Assembly (NCBI GenBank): GCA_011523365.1
Contig: WTGY01000030.1
Coordinates: 43,206-107,205 of the forward strand
DNA: 64,000 nt
Direction: 5' to 3'
Source of the DNA: Caldilineaceae bacterium
GTDB lineage: Bacteria > Chloroflexota > Anaerolineae > Caldilineales > Caldilineaceae
Position numbers and translations under genes: made by a program
Notes under the pieces: model-generated
Database searches by the model: none
Told to the model about the DNA's origin: nothing
The model's input: the letters and a program-made list of their open reading frames with translations, nothing else
Shown: positions 1-9,852 of the stretch, one piece after another
Layout of the letters: the number at the start of each line of letters is the position of its first letter
How positions within the stretch are numbered: position 1 is the first letter of the stretch

Positions 1-2177
1 GAGTTCGACTGCATACGGACACGGACTATCGATTCCGCTTCGGTGAGAGTTTGAGAGTAAAAGGGCAGTTAACGGAGCCAACAGTCCTGGGGGAATTCGA
101 TTACGGGGCATATCTGGCGCGCAAGCAGATTCACAGCTTGATGCTTCGGCCGCACGTCGAACCACAGCCGGGGATGTTGCGCGGGGGCGGCCTGTTTCAG
201 TACGTCTTCGGGATGCGCGGCCGCGGGGAGAGGCTTCTTAAGCGCTTGCTTCCGGAGCCGTACGCGGCGCTGGCCAGCGGAATGCTCCTGGGAATCGAAG
301 CCGGCATACCCGGAGAGCTGTACAATAGGTTTAACCTTACGGGGACCAGCCACGTTATCGTGATCAGCGGCAGCAACGTGGCGCTGGTCACCGGAGTGCT
401 GATGGCGCTGGGTATCTGGCTGTTTGGGCTACGCTGGGCGGGATGGCTGACGCTAGCGGGGCTTGCCCTTTACACGCTTCTTGTAGGCGGCGACGCCTCA
501 GTCATGCGGGCGGCTCTGATGGGGGGTCTGTATGTTGTTGCGACCTTGCTTGGTCGTCAGAGCACTGCACTTGTAAGCCTGGCCGCGGCATGCTTGCTGA
601 TGACACTGTGGAATCCACTCATGCTCTGGGACGTGGGCTTTCAGCTAAGCAGTGCGGCCACACTCGGCCTGATACTGATGGGCCCGGCCCTTACTGAGAG
701 CTTTACGTCATTTTGGGCCAAGGGGATAAGAGGTCGAGGGCGGTGGCGGCCCTTGCCTGGAAGTCCCAAGGCGACCTTTCTCAGACCCAATTCGATCGGT
801 GACCTGTTACGTGATGGCCTGCTGTTGACCGTCGCGGCCAGCATTACGACCTATCCCCTGATCGTGTATTACTTCGGTCGTCTGAGTCTAGTCAGTTTGC
901 TATCGAATCTTCTGATCACGCCCGTACAGCCCGGGATATTGATCTTCGGCGCCACGGCCCTGGTGGTCGGACTCTCGGGCCTGGAGCAGGTGGCTCAGTA
1001 CTTGCTGTTTGTACCGTATGCGAGTCTATGGTGGACGACGATGATCGTAAACTGGAGCGCTAGTTTTCAATTTGCCAGTGTGGGGGTCAACTGGTTTGAA
1101 GGCGGCGCGGTAGCTGTCACCTACGCCGCGATTCTTGGATTGAACTGGCGCAGGCCGGTGCGGGCCTATCTTCGCCGACTGTGGCAAAGGATTGTCCGAA
1201 CTTCTCCTCGGCAGCACGGCGAGACTTCGGCAAGCAAGAAGCTGGCGGAGCTTGTCATGGCGACGCCGGCCTGGGCTTTGGGCGCCCTGTCGTTGGTCGC
1301 CGGGATGGTGTGGTGGATAGTCTTGACGCAGCCGGACGGCCTTCTCCATGTGCACTTCCTTGACGTAGGGCAGGGGGACGGCATTTTTGTCCAGACGCCG
1401 AGCGGGAACCAGGTGTTGATTGATGGCGGGGATGACAGCCAGCAGCTATTCGCGGAGCTGGGCGAAGTGATGCCGTTTTGGGATAGGGAGATTGATTACG
1501 CGATTGTGACCCACCCAGACTGGGATCATATGGGGGGCCAGACGGACCTGGCTGAACGTTTCAGAGTCGGCCAGGCGGTAATCAGCGAAAACACGCGTGA
1601 CCATGAAGATGCCCAGCTCTGGCTGACCGCATTCGGTGCAGTCAGTGTGCCGGTGACAGGGCTTCAGCAGGGAGGCTGGCTGGATCTAGGCGACGGCGTC
1701 GCATTGTGGGCGCTCTGGCCGCCGCCGGAAGGAGAGCTGGAGGGCCTGGACAAAAGTGATAAGAACGAGCGGTCGCTGGTGCTGAAGCTGGTCTACGGTG
1801 AGTTAACAGTCCTGCTGACGGGCGATGCCGGCGGGCCCAGTGAGGAGCGGCTGCTGCACGGGGGGCAGCCGATTGCCGCGCGCGTGCTCAAGGTGGGACA
1901 TCATGGCAGCGAACACAGCAGCGGCCGGGGCTTTGTCGAAGCGGTCGGTCCCAGCGTGGCGGTGATCCAGGTCGGTGCAAAGAACCGTTACGGTCACCCG
2001 GACCCTGAAGTATTGGAGATACTGGACAGGCGTCTGATTCTCCGAAACGACCGTGACGGGCGTATCCACATTTGGAGCGACGGGAAGCTGATGAGAGTCG
2101 GGACGGAGAACGGAGCCGTCGCCGACCTGATTGAACAGAGCGGGGCTGCGACGACTCTTCGAACGGATTGGGAGTAA
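1..2177 (+). CDS. comEC: ComEC/Rec2 family DNA-uptake channel, 5' end outside window
   Basis: Inner-membrane channel protein that carries single-stranded DNA into the cytoplasm during competence. The frame is open to the left edge, and the residues before the first TTG (FRFGESLRVKGQLTEP) look like the OB-fold (DUF4131) part of the family, so the true start lies upstream and the gene is partial. In order it shows the end of the DUF4131 region, the Competence domain with GTSHVIVISGSNVALVTG and several hydrophobic helices, and a C-terminal metallo-beta-lactamase-like domain with HFLDVGQGDGIF, the metal motif THPDWDHMGG and KVGHHGSEHSS. The metal motif is intact, which favours a nuclease-like C-terminus. 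No other competence gene is in the window, so uptake function cannot be judged from context. Confidence 0.95.
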   Translation, partial: VRLHTDTDYRFRFGESLRVKGQLTEPTVLGEFDYGAYLARKQIHSLMLRPHVEPQPGMLRGGGLFQYVFGMRGRGERLLKRLLPEPYAALASGMLLGIEAGIPGELYNRFNLTGTSHVIVISGSNVALVTGVLMALGIWLFGLRWAGWLTLAGLALYTLLVGGDASVMRAALMGGLYVVATLLGRQSTALVSLAAACLLMTLWNPLMLWDVGFQLSSAATLGLILMGPALTESFTSFWAKGIRGRGRWRPLPGSPKATFLRPNSIGDLLRDGLLLTVAASITTYPLIVYYFGRLSLVSLLSNLLITPVQPGILIFGATALVVGLSGLEQVAQYLLFVPYASLWWTTMIVNWSASFQFASVGVNWFEGGAVAVTYAAILGLNWRRPVRAYLRRLWQRIVRTSPRQHGETSASKKLAELVMATPAWALGALSLVAGMVWWIVLTQPDGLLHVHFLDVGQGDGIFVQTPSGNQVLIDGGDDSQQLFAELGEVMPFWDREIDYAIVTHPDWDHMGGQTDLAERFRVGQAVISENTRDHEDAQLWLTAFGAVSVPVTGLQQGGWLDLGDGVALWALWPPPEGELEGLDKSDKNERSLVLKLVYGELTVLLTGDAGGPSEERLLHGGQPIAARVLKVGHHGSEHSSGRGFVEAVGPSVAVIQVGAKNRYGHPDPEVLEILDRRLILRNDRDGRIHIWSDGKLMRVGTENGAVADLIEQSGAATTLRTDWE

Positions 2178-2244
2178 CGCAGCGCCGTGAAGGCAAGTTC
2201 AGGCTGCTTGATTCGGGTGCGACGCCAGGTGAATCAGCGGATGG

Positions 2245-2739
2245 TCAGGCATCGTGGTCCACGTCCGGAAGGGCGAGAAAGAGCATGGTGATCCCGAAAA
2301 CGACGACCAGGCGAAAGGCAGACTGAAGACCGTTCCACACGTCCGACTGCCACATCAGGAACCACTCCCCGCCGACTGAGTTAAACCCTGTAAACCACAG
2401 AATGATTCCCAGTGTCAGTCCAGCGATTGCAACGCCCTTGGCCTGACTGAAACTCTTGGCATCATCTTTCGCACGGAAAAGTCTCAGTCCTCCCCACCAG
2501 CAGAGCGCTGCGACCGCCGTTTCAACTAGGATGATTACCCAATAGAGTGAATGGTGTATTGCCGTCAGGTCAATTGCCCGCCACATACCCTGGTTGTCGG
2601 GGAAAGTCGTGTCCATTTTGAGGACGTGAACAACGAACCAGTAGTTTGATTCATAGTCAGAAAGGTTGTTGAACACTATGAGTGTGGTATGCAGCGCAAT
2701 GGCCCAGACCAGGCTTGTTTTCGAAATCCTTGTGAACAT
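2245..2739 (-). CDS. DUF2165 family small integral membrane protein
   Basis: A 164-residue membrane protein with about four hydrophobic helices: near 8-24, 65-87, 103-120 and 138-157. The spacing and residues such as TLIVFNNLSDYESN, FVVHVLKMDTTFPDN and FTGFNSVGGEWF match my memory of the DUF2165 family of predicted small integral membrane proteins, whose function is unknown. It runs convergently to comEC, with 67 bp between the two stop codons, and stands alone on its strand, about 0.5 kb from the next gene. No partner or regulation can be read from the surroundings. Confidence 0.75.
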   Translation of the reverse strand: MFTRISKTSLVWAIALHTTLIVFNNLSDYESNYWFVVHVLKMDTTFPDNQGMWRAIDLTAIHHSLYWVIILVETAVAALCWWGGLRLFRAKDDAKSFSQAKGVAIAGLTLGIILWFTGFNSVGGEWFLMWQSDVWNGLQSAFRLVVVFGITMLFLALPDVDHDA

Positions 2740-3244
2740 TACTCCTCCGCACTTTTGCGACTTGATGTGTCATCAGGTAGGGGGCTGCGCACAGAGCCAA
2801 TTAGCGTTCAAATTGAGAACGCGCCTCATTGCGTATCACTAATTGCGTATTCCAAATTGCGAAGAGGAAGGCAAGACAAGTGGGCGTGCAATGCGCAACC
2901 CTCGTGAGAAATCCCGGCATCATACGGAATCCGCATCAGTATGCGGGTTTCAGGAGGCAATGGTCCCAGTCTGGACGCATTCGCGGCGTAAGGCAGAACA
3001 GGAATCCAGGGGGGACCTAGTATCGAGGAGACTGCGCCGGGGAAGGCCTTGCCCAAGGTACTCCTGTTTCGTCCTCTTCGGATGTCAAGGGGAATTGCTG
3101 TACAGAGAATGAGCGGAAGCGAAGCGCTTGCCAGAGCCGGCAGTTTTGGGTGCCAGGCAGTGCCCAGTAGCGCGAAATTGCTTTACCAAGGCTTGTCAAC
3201 TCATTCCCGAATCCGACGCGTTCGCAAGAGGGCTGTGCGCGGCC
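2740..3244. other. Intergenic stretch without a supported gene
   Basis: About 500 bp between the start of the DUF2165 gene and the stop of the AI-2E/HAD gene. Short open frames occur on both strands but overlap each other and show no family resemblance. A weak 6-bp stem (CCGCAT/ATGCGG near 2929-2944) and a few TTGCG repeats near 2830-2862 are the only structure seen. It should hold the DUF2165 promoter, but no clear -10/-35 pair was found. Confidence 0.5.
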
Positions 3245-5050
3245 TCACGACCACATTTTCGCCATCACCTGCGGGCGATTCAGGTAGCCAATCAGGTCTG
3301 TCGGGGCATCCAGGATCAGGTCGGCGTTGCTGAAGTTCTGGGTTGCCCCCATGCCGCAAAGGAGACCAACCTGCACAGCCCCGACTGCCTCGCCGACACG
3401 CAACTGCAGTTCGGTATCACCGACAACAAGACATGCCTCGGCTGGCAGATTCAACACTTCCAGAACTTTCAAGAGTCCCTCGCTGTTGGGGGAGGGCTTG
3501 CGAAGATCGTCTCTGGTGACGATGGCGTCAAACAGGTTGTCGGGCAGTTCGGCGTGTTGGAAGAAGGAGTCCAACTCTTGTCGCGAACGGGACGTGATCA
3601 GCGCCACCTTGTACTGTTGCCGAAGCTCCATCAGCAGTTCGGGTACGCCGTCGCGAAGAGTCTGCGTCTCGGACGGGGGGAAACCGCGCACGCGTTGCAT
3701 TCGGTTAGTCAACCGGCTGGCGTCGTCGTGCAGCCTGAGCCAGGTGAGAAGGTTTATGATTACTATAGAAGGCCCTTCCATCCAAGCCATGAAGCGGCGG
3801 AAGAACAGTTCGCGCCTATCGCTGGGCCAGAGTCGTTCCAACCGGTCAAAGCGTTGGGCGAGTTCGGTTGCCAGGGACCAGTCGAGATGGGTCAGGGTGC
3901 CGTCGAGGTCAAAGACGATACCTTCGATCCAATGTCCGCCGATCAGACCGGGGATCTGGATTTCGTTTTGCCGCTGCAGAGACTCGAAAGGCTCCAGATC
4001 GCGCAGCTTGCGGAAGACATATCCCAGAAGGGCGCGGACGCTGGCGATAGTCGGGGTGATCAGGAGTACGCCCAAGAATCCGAAGACCAGCGCGGCGCTG
4101 ATTATGCCGGTGAAGGTGACTGCGGGATGGAGGCGTACCCGGCGCCCCACAAGCCGGGGGATAAGGTATACGCTTTCGACTTGGGTGATTATGACGTACA
4201 GGATCAAAACGATGATAGCGAAAGGAATATTGCCAATGGGGAGCCAGGTGGGACCTTGCATGAGGGCGACAAGCGTGCCGATGGCGCCGCTGATTCCAGG
4301 GCCAATGGTGGGCAGAAACTCAAGGATCCCGGCGAGCAGAGCCAGCGCTGCCGCATTTGGAAGGCCGACGATGGACATGATGATCCAGGTCATGAATCCG
4401 ACCACAAGGCCCAGCACCAGTTGCCCGCGTAGAAAGGCCATCCAGATCTCGCCTAGTTCCTGCGTCATGCGCAGGACATCATCGCGGTACTCTGAGGGCA
4501 AAGCGTTCATCACCATGCGCTGCAACTTAATGATGTCTTTGAGCAGCCAGAAGCCCAGTACAAGCACGTAGATGGTAGTCAGGACTCCCGTTGTAAAGGT
4601 GGCGGCCAAGCTGAGGACACCGGTACCGGCCTGCGACAGTACGTTTTGAATGACGGTACCCAGCTGCAGCAGAAGATCGTCAATGTTGAAACTGAATCCG
4701 AAGAAGGGCAGGAAGGGTCCCGGGGCTGCCGACTGCATGTCGGTGACCATGGTCTCGAGCAGGACGAGAAGAGATTCGACTGATGAGACCACGCGGGGCA
4801 CCATAATGATAGGCCCGATGATCAGTAGGAGGATAACCAGCAGGTATACTGCAACGATGGAGGTGGCCCGGCTCCAGCCAGTGCGCTGTTGCACCCAACT
4901 CACTGGTTGGTACAATACAAAGGTTAGCAGGAAGGCGATGATCGTCGGCTGAATCATCACGCGGAAGGCGTAGAGGAGTAGCACGGCCAGCAGGCCGAGA
5001 ATCGCCGACACCACTATCTTCGTGGTTGTACTCCACCGATTCGTATTCAT
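3245..5050 (-). CDS. AI-2E family transporter fused to a HAD-superfamily hydrolase
   Basis: A 601-residue two-domain protein. Residues about 15-345 form an AI-2E (former UPF0118/PerM) type permease with multiple hydrophobic helices and the family-like stretch LLAGILEFLPTIGPGISG followed by TQVESVYLIPRLVGRRV. Residues about 375-600 form a haloacid-dehalogenase domain: motif I is IVFDLDGTLTHLDW, motif II is the ALITSRSR region, and motif III is the KPSPNSEGLL ... CLVVGDTELQ region. HAD enzymes of this type are usually phosphatases. AI-2E proteins export small molecules or act in ion homeostasis in different bacteria, so the substrate is unknown. The single frame has no internal stop, so the fusion looks real. 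It follows lepB by 70 bp on the same strand. Confidence 0.85.
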   Translation of the reverse strand: MNTNRWSTTTKIVVSAILGLLAVLLLYAFRVMIQPTIIAFLLTFVLYQPVSWVQQRTGWSRATSIVAVYLLVILLLIIGPIIMVPRVVSSVESLLVLLETMVTDMQSAAPGPFLPFFGFSFNIDDLLLQLGTVIQNVLSQAGTGVLSLAATFTTGVLTTIYVLVLGFWLLKDIIKLQRMVMNALPSEYRDDVLRMTQELGEIWMAFLRGQLVLGLVVGFMTWIIMSIVGLPNAAALALLAGILEFLPTIGPGISGAIGTLVALMQGPTWLPIGNIPFAIIVLILYVIITQVESVYLIPRLVGRRVRLHPAVTFTGIISAALVFGFLGVLLITPTIASVRALLGYVFRKLRDLEPFESLQRQNEIQIPGLIGGHWIEGIVFDLDGTLTHLDWSLATELAQRFDRLERLWPSDRRELFFRRFMAWMEGPSIVIINLLTWLRLHDDASRLTNRMQRVRGFPPSETQTLRDGVPELLMELRQQYKVALITSRSRQELDSFFQHAELPDNLFDAIVTRDDLRKPSPNSEGLLKVLEVLNLPAEACLVVGDTELQLRVGEAVGAVQVGLLCGMGATQNFSNADLILDAPTDLIGYLNRPQVMAKMWS

Positions 5051-5120
5051 AATTTCAAGAGATACTGATGGGAAAGCCTTACCAGCCGCTGGCGGCGCGT
5101 ATCACCATATACATTTCAGG

Positions 5121-5888
5121 CTATCGAAAAATGGTAAATCTCGTCAAGGGCCAGTATCGCACCCAAATGCGGCCCTTGATGTAGTCGCGGTGAACCGGAC
5201 CAAAGGAGCGGCTATCGTTACTATTGACGCGGTTGTCGCCCAGTACGAAGAACGCGTCTTCCGGCAGTGTAATGGGGCCGTATTCGGAACGAAGAGTCAC
5301 AAGGCCTGAAGCCATTTGCCCGTCTGCGCCCGCATTCGGGGACCTCCATGCGGGCTGGATGGCTTCGGGGTAGGGAGAAGCTACTTCATGCCCGTCGACC
5401 AGAAGGCGGCCCTGCTGAATCTCAACCGTCTGTCCCGGGAGACCCACGACGCGCTTGATGATCAATGCGGGCGACCCTGGCATATCCAGGACGATAATCT
5501 CGTTGTGGCGCGGGGCATGGAAATGGTAGCTTAACTTTTCCATGATCAGCCGTTCTTCGGGCTGAAGGTTGGGCTGCATACTTTGCCCGCGCACGATGGT
5601 TGCCTGCGCCAGGAAGAGATGAATGAACGCTGCCAGAAAGATGGCAGGGAAGACGATCTGTGCGAATTCCTTGAGCGCGGAGAAGATGGATGCAGCCGTG
5701 GAGACGCTTTGCGAATCGGGGAGGGACTGTCCAACCGTCGGATTGTCGGAGCCGGTAGACGCCAAGAGCCGGGCAGGGCCAACATGCTGCGGATGATCCG
5801 CAGGAGGAGCGGCCACCGGCGGTTCATCCGCAGGCGGCGCGCTGCGAGGGCTGACTTGCTCCTCCTGATTTCGACTCGACATCTTCAT
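5121..5888 (-). CDS. lepB: Signal peptidase I
   Basis: Membrane-bound serine protease (family S26) that removes signal peptides from exported proteins. The 255 residues begin with a Pro/Ala-rich cytoplasmic stretch of about 65 residues, then one membrane helix (about 75-97), then the catalytic box VRGQSMQPNL with the nucleophile Ser. The general base Lys is in ALIIKRVVGLPGQ, and the conserved C-terminal box FFVLGDNRVNSNDSR is present. The catalytic Ser/Lys pair is therefore intact. The gene begins 46 bp after the pnp stop, so it probably shares the rpsO-pnp transcript. The low-complexity N-terminal extension is longer than in the compact Gram-positive enzymes. Confidence 0.95.
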   Translation of the reverse strand: MKMSSRNQEEQVSPRSAPPADEPPVAAPPADHPQHVGPARLLASTGSDNPTVGQSLPDSQSVSTAASIFSALKEFAQIVFPAIFLAAFIHLFLAQATIVRGQSMQPNLQPEERLIMEKLSYHFHAPRHNEIIVLDMPGSPALIIKRVVGLPGQTVEIQQGRLLVDGHEVASPYPEAIQPAWRSPNAGADGQMASGLVTLRSEYGPITLPEDAFFVLGDNRVNSNDSRSFGPVHRDYIKGRIWVRYWPLTRFTIFR

Positions 5889-5934
5889 CGATCGAATGGG
5901 TCTACTAACGGACTCACTGGCGGGCCGCCACCTC

Positions 5935-8178
5935 TCATCTGCGCGGACGGCCCCCGTTTCTCATACTGCGGTCGCGCTCGCGGCGTCCACCTCTGTCGCG
6001 GTCGCGTCCGCCGCCGCGGCGCCCACCGCGGTCGCGGTCACGAGCTTCTTCCGCGCTCCAACCCTCCAATACAGCTTGCCGGCTCAACCTGATTTTGCCG
6101 GCGGGATCGATGTCGATCACCATGGTCGTGAGTTCATCGCCGACGTTGGCGATTTCCTCCACGTTATTAACACGGTAGTCGGCCAACTGACTGATATGCA
6201 CTAATCCGTCGACGCCAGGCAGCAAGTTGACAAAAGCGCCATAGGCTTCGACTCTCACGACCTGCCCAGTGTAGATCTTGCCAATTTCGACTTCCTCGGT
6301 CAGAGATTCGATTTCGCGGCGAGCCTCTTCGGCTGCAAGGCCGTTCAGACCGGATATAAAGACGGAACCGTCGTCATCGATATCGATCTTGACTTCATAG
6401 CGTTCCTGCAGGGCGCGAACCGTCTTGCCGCCCGGGCCGATGATCTTGCCGATTTTCTCTGGATCGACGCTCACGGTCAGAATGCGGGGTGCGTAGGGGC
6501 TGAGCTCCTCACGGGATTCGGGGAGAACCTCCAACATCTTTTCCATTATGTGCAGGCGTCCCTGACGGGCCTGCTCCAGCGCGATACGCAGGACCTCAAA
6601 GTCCAATCCTTTGATCTTGAGATCCATCTGCAGGGCGGTGATGCCATGACTGCTGCCGGCGACCTTGAAGTCCATATCGCCGAGATGATCTTCGACGCCC
6701 TGGATATCGGACAACACCACGTAGTCCCCGGTGTCCTGGTCCTGCACCAAGCCCATTGCAATGCCGGAGACAGGTGCATCGATTGGGACGCCGGCGTCCA
6801 TGAGCGCCAGCGTGCTGCCGCAGACTGAGCCCATGCTGGTCGAGCCGTTGCTGCTGACGACCTCGCTCACCAGGCGCAAGGTGTAGGGGAAATCGTCAGG
6901 AATAACGGTCTGCAGGGCGCGTTCGGCGAGGGCACCGTGACCGATTTCGCGGCGTTTTGGACCCCGCATGGGGTAGGCTTCGCCGGTCGAATAGGGTGGG
7001 AAGTTGTAGTGATGGATATAGCGCTTTTCTTCCTCTGGCTGCAATGTGTAGAGGCGCTGGGCATCGCCCGGCGTGCCGAGTGTGGCAATTGTCAGGACGT
7101 GCGTTTCGCCGCGCATAAAGAAGCCGCTGCCGTGGACACGGGGAATGTTCCCCACCTGAACCTGAATCGGTCGTACGGTCTGGGGGTCGCGGCCATCGGG
7201 TCGGACGCTCTCGTCCAGGATGCGCCTGCGTACGGCGTCCTTGTAGAGGTTGTCCAACGAGTCTTCCACGTCTCCGGCTTCGACCTCTCCTGTTCCGATC
7301 GGTTCGGACAGGGCCTCTATGGTTTCGTCGCGGATCGCGGCGAGGCGGGACTTGCGTTCGTCACGGTCCGTTGTCCCGGCCACGGCTGTCACAACCTTGT
7401 CACGTGCCAGCTGGTTCACCTGTTCGACAGTGTGATCGGCTGCCTTAAAGACGGGATAGTCGGTATGTTTTTCTTTGCCGACGTCTGCCTGCATCTGCTG
7501 AATCGTCTGAATCGCCGGCTGCATCGATTCATAGGCCAAACGCAGCCCATCCAGCATGATATCTTCCGGCAACTCGTTGGCGCCGGCTTCCACCATCAGG
7601 ATATTGTCGGCCGTACCGGCAACCTGCAAGCCGAGTGTGCTCAACTCCATATCTGAAGCTGTCGGGTTGACAACCAACTCGCCGTCAACATAGCCGACTG
7701 AAGCGGCGCCAACGGGCCCATCCCAAGGAATATCGCTGATTGACAGGGCAGCTGAAGCTGAGATAATCGCCAGTGGGTCGATCAGATGCTCGTTATCGGA
7801 ACTGAGCGCTGTAAGGATGATTTGAACTTCGTTGCGCATACCCTTTGGGAAGAGCGGGCGCAGGGGCCGGTCCACCAGGCGGCAGAGGAGGATCGCCTGT
7901 TCGCTAGGCCGGCCTTCACGGCGGAAGAGGTTGCCTGGAATACGTCCGGCGGCGTAGAGTTTTTCTTCAAAATCGACGGTTAGGGGAAAGAAGCCGATTC
8001 CCGGCCTCACGCCTCTATCCATCGTGGCAGTGGCGAGGATTACCGTGTCACCGCACCTGACGGTGACGGCGCCGCCTGCCTGCTGGGCAAGGATGCCCGT
8101 CTCGATACTGAGTTCTTTGTCGCCCAAAGTGGTCGTATAGGATTGGGCGCCTTCAAACAGTCTGAGTTGATCCAACAT
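5935..8178 (-). CDS. pnp: Polyribonucleotide nucleotidyltransferase (PNPase)
   Basis: Phosphorolytic 3'-5' exoribonuclease. The 747 residues contain two RNase PH-like domains (about 10-230 and 325-550) joined by an alpha-helical region. These are followed by a KH domain with the GxxG loop in [14 protein letters not shown] and an S1 domain ([28 protein letters not shown]). The tail is rich in RGG and RD dipeptides and probably disordered, which suggests extra RNA contact. The start is supported by a strong Shine-Dalgarno GAGGTGA seven bases before the ATG. It lies downstream of rpsO, as in many bacteria, with a long stem-loop in the spacer that may serve autoregulation. Confidence 0.98.
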   Translation of the reverse strand: MLDQLRLFEGAQSYTTTLGDKELSIETGILAQQAGGAVTVRCGDTVILATATMDRGVRPGIGFFPLTVDFEEKLYAAGRIPGNLFRREGRPSEQAILLCRLVDRPLRPLFPKGMRNEVQIILTALSSDNEHLIDPLAIISASAALSISDIPWDGPVGAASVGYVDGELVVNPTASDMELSTLGLQVAGTADNILMVEAGANELPEDIMLDGLRLAYESMQPAIQTIQQMQADVGKEKHTDYPVFKAADHTVEQVNQLARDKVVTAVAGTTDRDERKSRLAAIRDETIEALSEPIGTGEVEAGDVEDSLDNLYKDAVRRRILDESVRPDGRDPQTVRPIQVQVGNIPRVHGSGFFMRGETHVLTIATLGTPGDAQRLYTLQPEEEKRYIHHYNFPPYSTGEAYPMRGPKRREIGHGALAERALQTVIPDDFPYTLRLVSEVVSSNGSTSMGSVCGSTLALMDAGVPIDAPVSGIAMGLVQDQDTGDYVVLSDIQGVEDHLGDMDFKVAGSSHGITALQMDLKIKGLDFEVLRIALEQARQGRLHIMEKMLEVLPESREELSPYAPRILTVSVDPEKIGKIIGPGGKTVRALQERYEVKIDIDDDGSVFISGLNGLAAEEARREIESLTEEVEIGKIYTGQVVRVEAYGAFVNLLPGVDGLVHISQLADYRVNNVEEIANVGDELTTMVIDIDPAGKIRLSRQAVLEGWSAEEARDRDRGGRRGGGRDRDRGGRRERDRSMRNGGRPRR

Positions 8179-8704
8179 TGTTCACCTCGAAGTGAATATT
8201 GCGCCGCTCTACCTTTGCGCAGAGCGGGCAGGTGGGGCCACCGGTTCGTGCTGGTTCCAGAACCGGCAACGCATCCGACGTTGCCGCCACCCGCATACGA
8301 ATTCGCTGGTCTGAATAGCAGGCGCTGCTACTCGCTGTTCATCATTGCAACGAAAACTCTGAGCACTGTTTCGAGGTGCGGAACTGGAGAACGGATCGAA
8401 GCGGTCGATCGCGAGCGCGGAGGGCTCTTTCAACGATGGCTTCGGTCCATTCTCCAATGCCGGACCTCGGAGGCAGAAACTGCCTGTTACAATGCGCTGA
8501 GCACGGTGTGCATCTGCGAGCGGCTGGTGGCAGTATTTCCTTGTCATAGGGTCGCGCCGTCAAGCACGACCTGCGAACTGATCGACCGGGTGCAGGACAC
8601 AGCTAACTGCGTTGAGGCTAAAGGGCTGTGAATTCTGAAGTCACCCGGCGAGAGCATCCATGACCGATAGGCGGAGGTTCTTACAATCCCCCCATCGGTG
8701 CCGG
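8179..8704 (-). other. rpsO-pnp intergenic leader region
   Basis: A spacer of 526 bp, unusually long for this gene pair. Apart from the stem-loop at 8370-8471 and the pnp ribosome binding site next to 8178, no gene is supported. The open frames crossing it overlap on both strands and resemble nothing known. No U-tract terminator behind rpsO could be identified with confidence. Confidence 0.5.
8370..8471 (-). promoter_or_regulatory. Long imperfect stem-loop in the rpsO-pnp spacer
   Basis: Bases 8370-8403 and 8438-8471 are inverted repeats, with 27 of 34 positions complementary (29 of 34 counting G-U pairs in the minus-strand transcript) around a 34-base loop. The inner 8386-8403/8438-8455 part is the strongest, with 15 of 18 positions matching. 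In Escherichia coli the pnp leader carries a long hairpin that RNase III cuts, after which PNPase represses its own mRNA. The position and size here are similar. The link is by analogy only, and the sequence itself does not prove processing. Confidence 0.65.
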
Positions 8705-8974
8705 TTATCGACGTAGACCAAGCCTCTGAATCAACTGGCGATAGCGGTTCACATCCTTTCTTGCCAGGTATGCCAAGTGGCGGCGGCGTTGACCGACCAG
8801 CTTCAACAGGCCTCGACGCGACCCTTCATCATGCTTATGAGCCTTCAGGTGGTCGGTCAGGGCATTGATGCGCGTGGTAAGGAGGGCGACCTGCACCTCC
8901 GGTGATCCGGTGTCCTGGTCGAAAGTCCTGTACTCTTCAATGATCTTTGTCTTTTCTTCCGTCGAAATACTCAT
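8705..8974 (-). CDS. rpsO: 30S ribosomal protein S15
   Basis: Small-subunit protein that binds 16S rRNA early in assembly. The 89 residues from [15 protein letters not shown] to the end match the usual S15 length. Family signatures include [28 protein letters not shown] and [18 protein letters not shown]. The frame stays open about 40 codons upstream, but the ATG at 8974 is preceded by AGGAGT and gives the standard N-terminus, so that start was chosen. It is the first gene of the rpsO-pnp-lepB run. Confidence 0.98.
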   Translation of the reverse strand: MSISTEEKTKIIEEYRTFDQDTGSPEVQVALLTTRINALTDHLKAHKHDEGSRRGLLKLVGQRRRHLAYLARKDVNRYRQLIQRLGLRR

Positions 8975-9123
8975 GTGGTACTCCTGAACTCCTTTCCTTT
9001 TGGACCAGAGAATCTCGAAAGCGCTGTCCAATTGTAACCATTCTCTGGAGGGCCGCCTGTTGCGTTGAGAGAGCCAGATCATCGCTGGAATACCTTGGCG
9101 CATGATCCAGCCGGTACTGAATC

Positions 9124-9152
9124 AGTTTAGCACATGAGCAGACGACTCCCAA
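9124..9152 (-). promoter_or_regulatory. Candidate sigma-70-type promoter for rpsO
   Basis: Read on the minus strand, TTGGGA is followed after 17 bases by TAAACT, with TGC directly before the -10 (extended -10). It lies about 150 bp upstream of the rpsO start. Each hexamer matches the consensus at four positions. The call is by eye only. Confidence 0.35.
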
Positions 9153-9384
9153 ACTTTCGCCGTCATGTCACTATACGAGAAACTCGCTACGGGGTCGCGT
9201 CAGGACCTTGTGAATCCGAAGGCGCAGCAGAAGGCTGGGTAGACTCCGGTTGCAGAGAAACAGGCTCAACAGGTATCCAAGGATCTTCTTCGGAGGCAGA
9301 TTCGAGAGGTTGACTGGATGGGAATACGCCTGGGAGATCACGGCAAGGCATCAGGAGGGTTGTCCCTGCATTCAAGTGGTGTAG

Positions 9385-9852
9385 GGTGCATCATAGATTT
9401 TGGGGTGGGAACAGTCTGGCGGGGAATCAGTGACAGCGGTGGCTGGCGTTGTAAACCGTCTTTGGGCGAGGCGCAGTGCAGGCGCCAGGCCTGGCCGTAC
9501 GGTGGATTCCGTCAGTTGTGGAGGGTGCGAGGGCAGGCACAAGGCCTGCACCGACGGGGATCTGATGGGGCAAGCGGGACGCGGTCTGGCCAGACACTTT
9601 CGAATGGGCACCAGTTACGAATATCGACACCAGATCGACGAGGCATGTTGTTGGCCGGGGGCGTTGCGGGGGCGGAGCCCCCGCACAAGGGAGGGCCGAA
9701 TAGGCCCGACCGCCCAGAACTGCAGCAGATAGTAGTCAGTAGTTAGTGGTTAGTGACGGCGCTTCGCCTGAGTCAGAGCTGTTCGCGGACTGACCATGGT
9801 TTATCTTGTGCCGGAGTTATACGAGGGTTCGCCTCCATTTTGGGATACACAC
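9385..9852 (+). mobile_element. Non-coding MITE-like repeat, copy 1 (468 bp)
   Basis: The left end reads GGTGCATCATAGATTTTGGG. The right end, read on the other strand, starts GTGTGTATCCCA, so the ends form an imperfect terminal inverted repeat of about 25 bp. It is flanked by an imperfect 9-bp direct repeat (GTGGTGTAG at 9376-9384 and GTGGCGTCG at 9853-9861, 7 of 9 identical), as expected for an old target-site duplication. Inside is a perfect 9-bp GC hairpin (9665-9673/9677-9685) followed by GGGCC...GGCCC and a run of AGTAGTCAGT-like repeats. The same element recurs at 32742 and 63738 in the same orientation. Its open frames are not conserved as proteins. Confidence 0.75.

Noticed and set aside
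51..53. TTG as the start of comEC
   Set aside because: The frame continues upstream to the window edge with residues that fit the family, so the true start is outside.
3128..4571. Overlapping plus-strand frames of more than 400 codons opposite the AI-2E/HAD gene
   Set aside because: The minus-strand frame encodes recognisable permease and HAD domains over the same interval. The antisense frames have no such features.
9187..9375. 62-codon minus-strand frame, acidic and Pro/Ser-rich, before repeat copy 1
   Set aside because: No Shine-Dalgarno match or family resemblance, and too short to support without conservation data.
9400..9732. Open frame of about 110 codons starting MGWEQSGGES in repeat copy 1, with a similar frame at 32756-33082 in copy 2
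   Set aside because: The frames share a start because the DNA is repeated. Their C-terminal ends diverge by frameshifts, copy 3 has a 54-bp deletion, and the composition (Gly/Arg/Cys-rich) is what non-coding GC-rich DNA gives.
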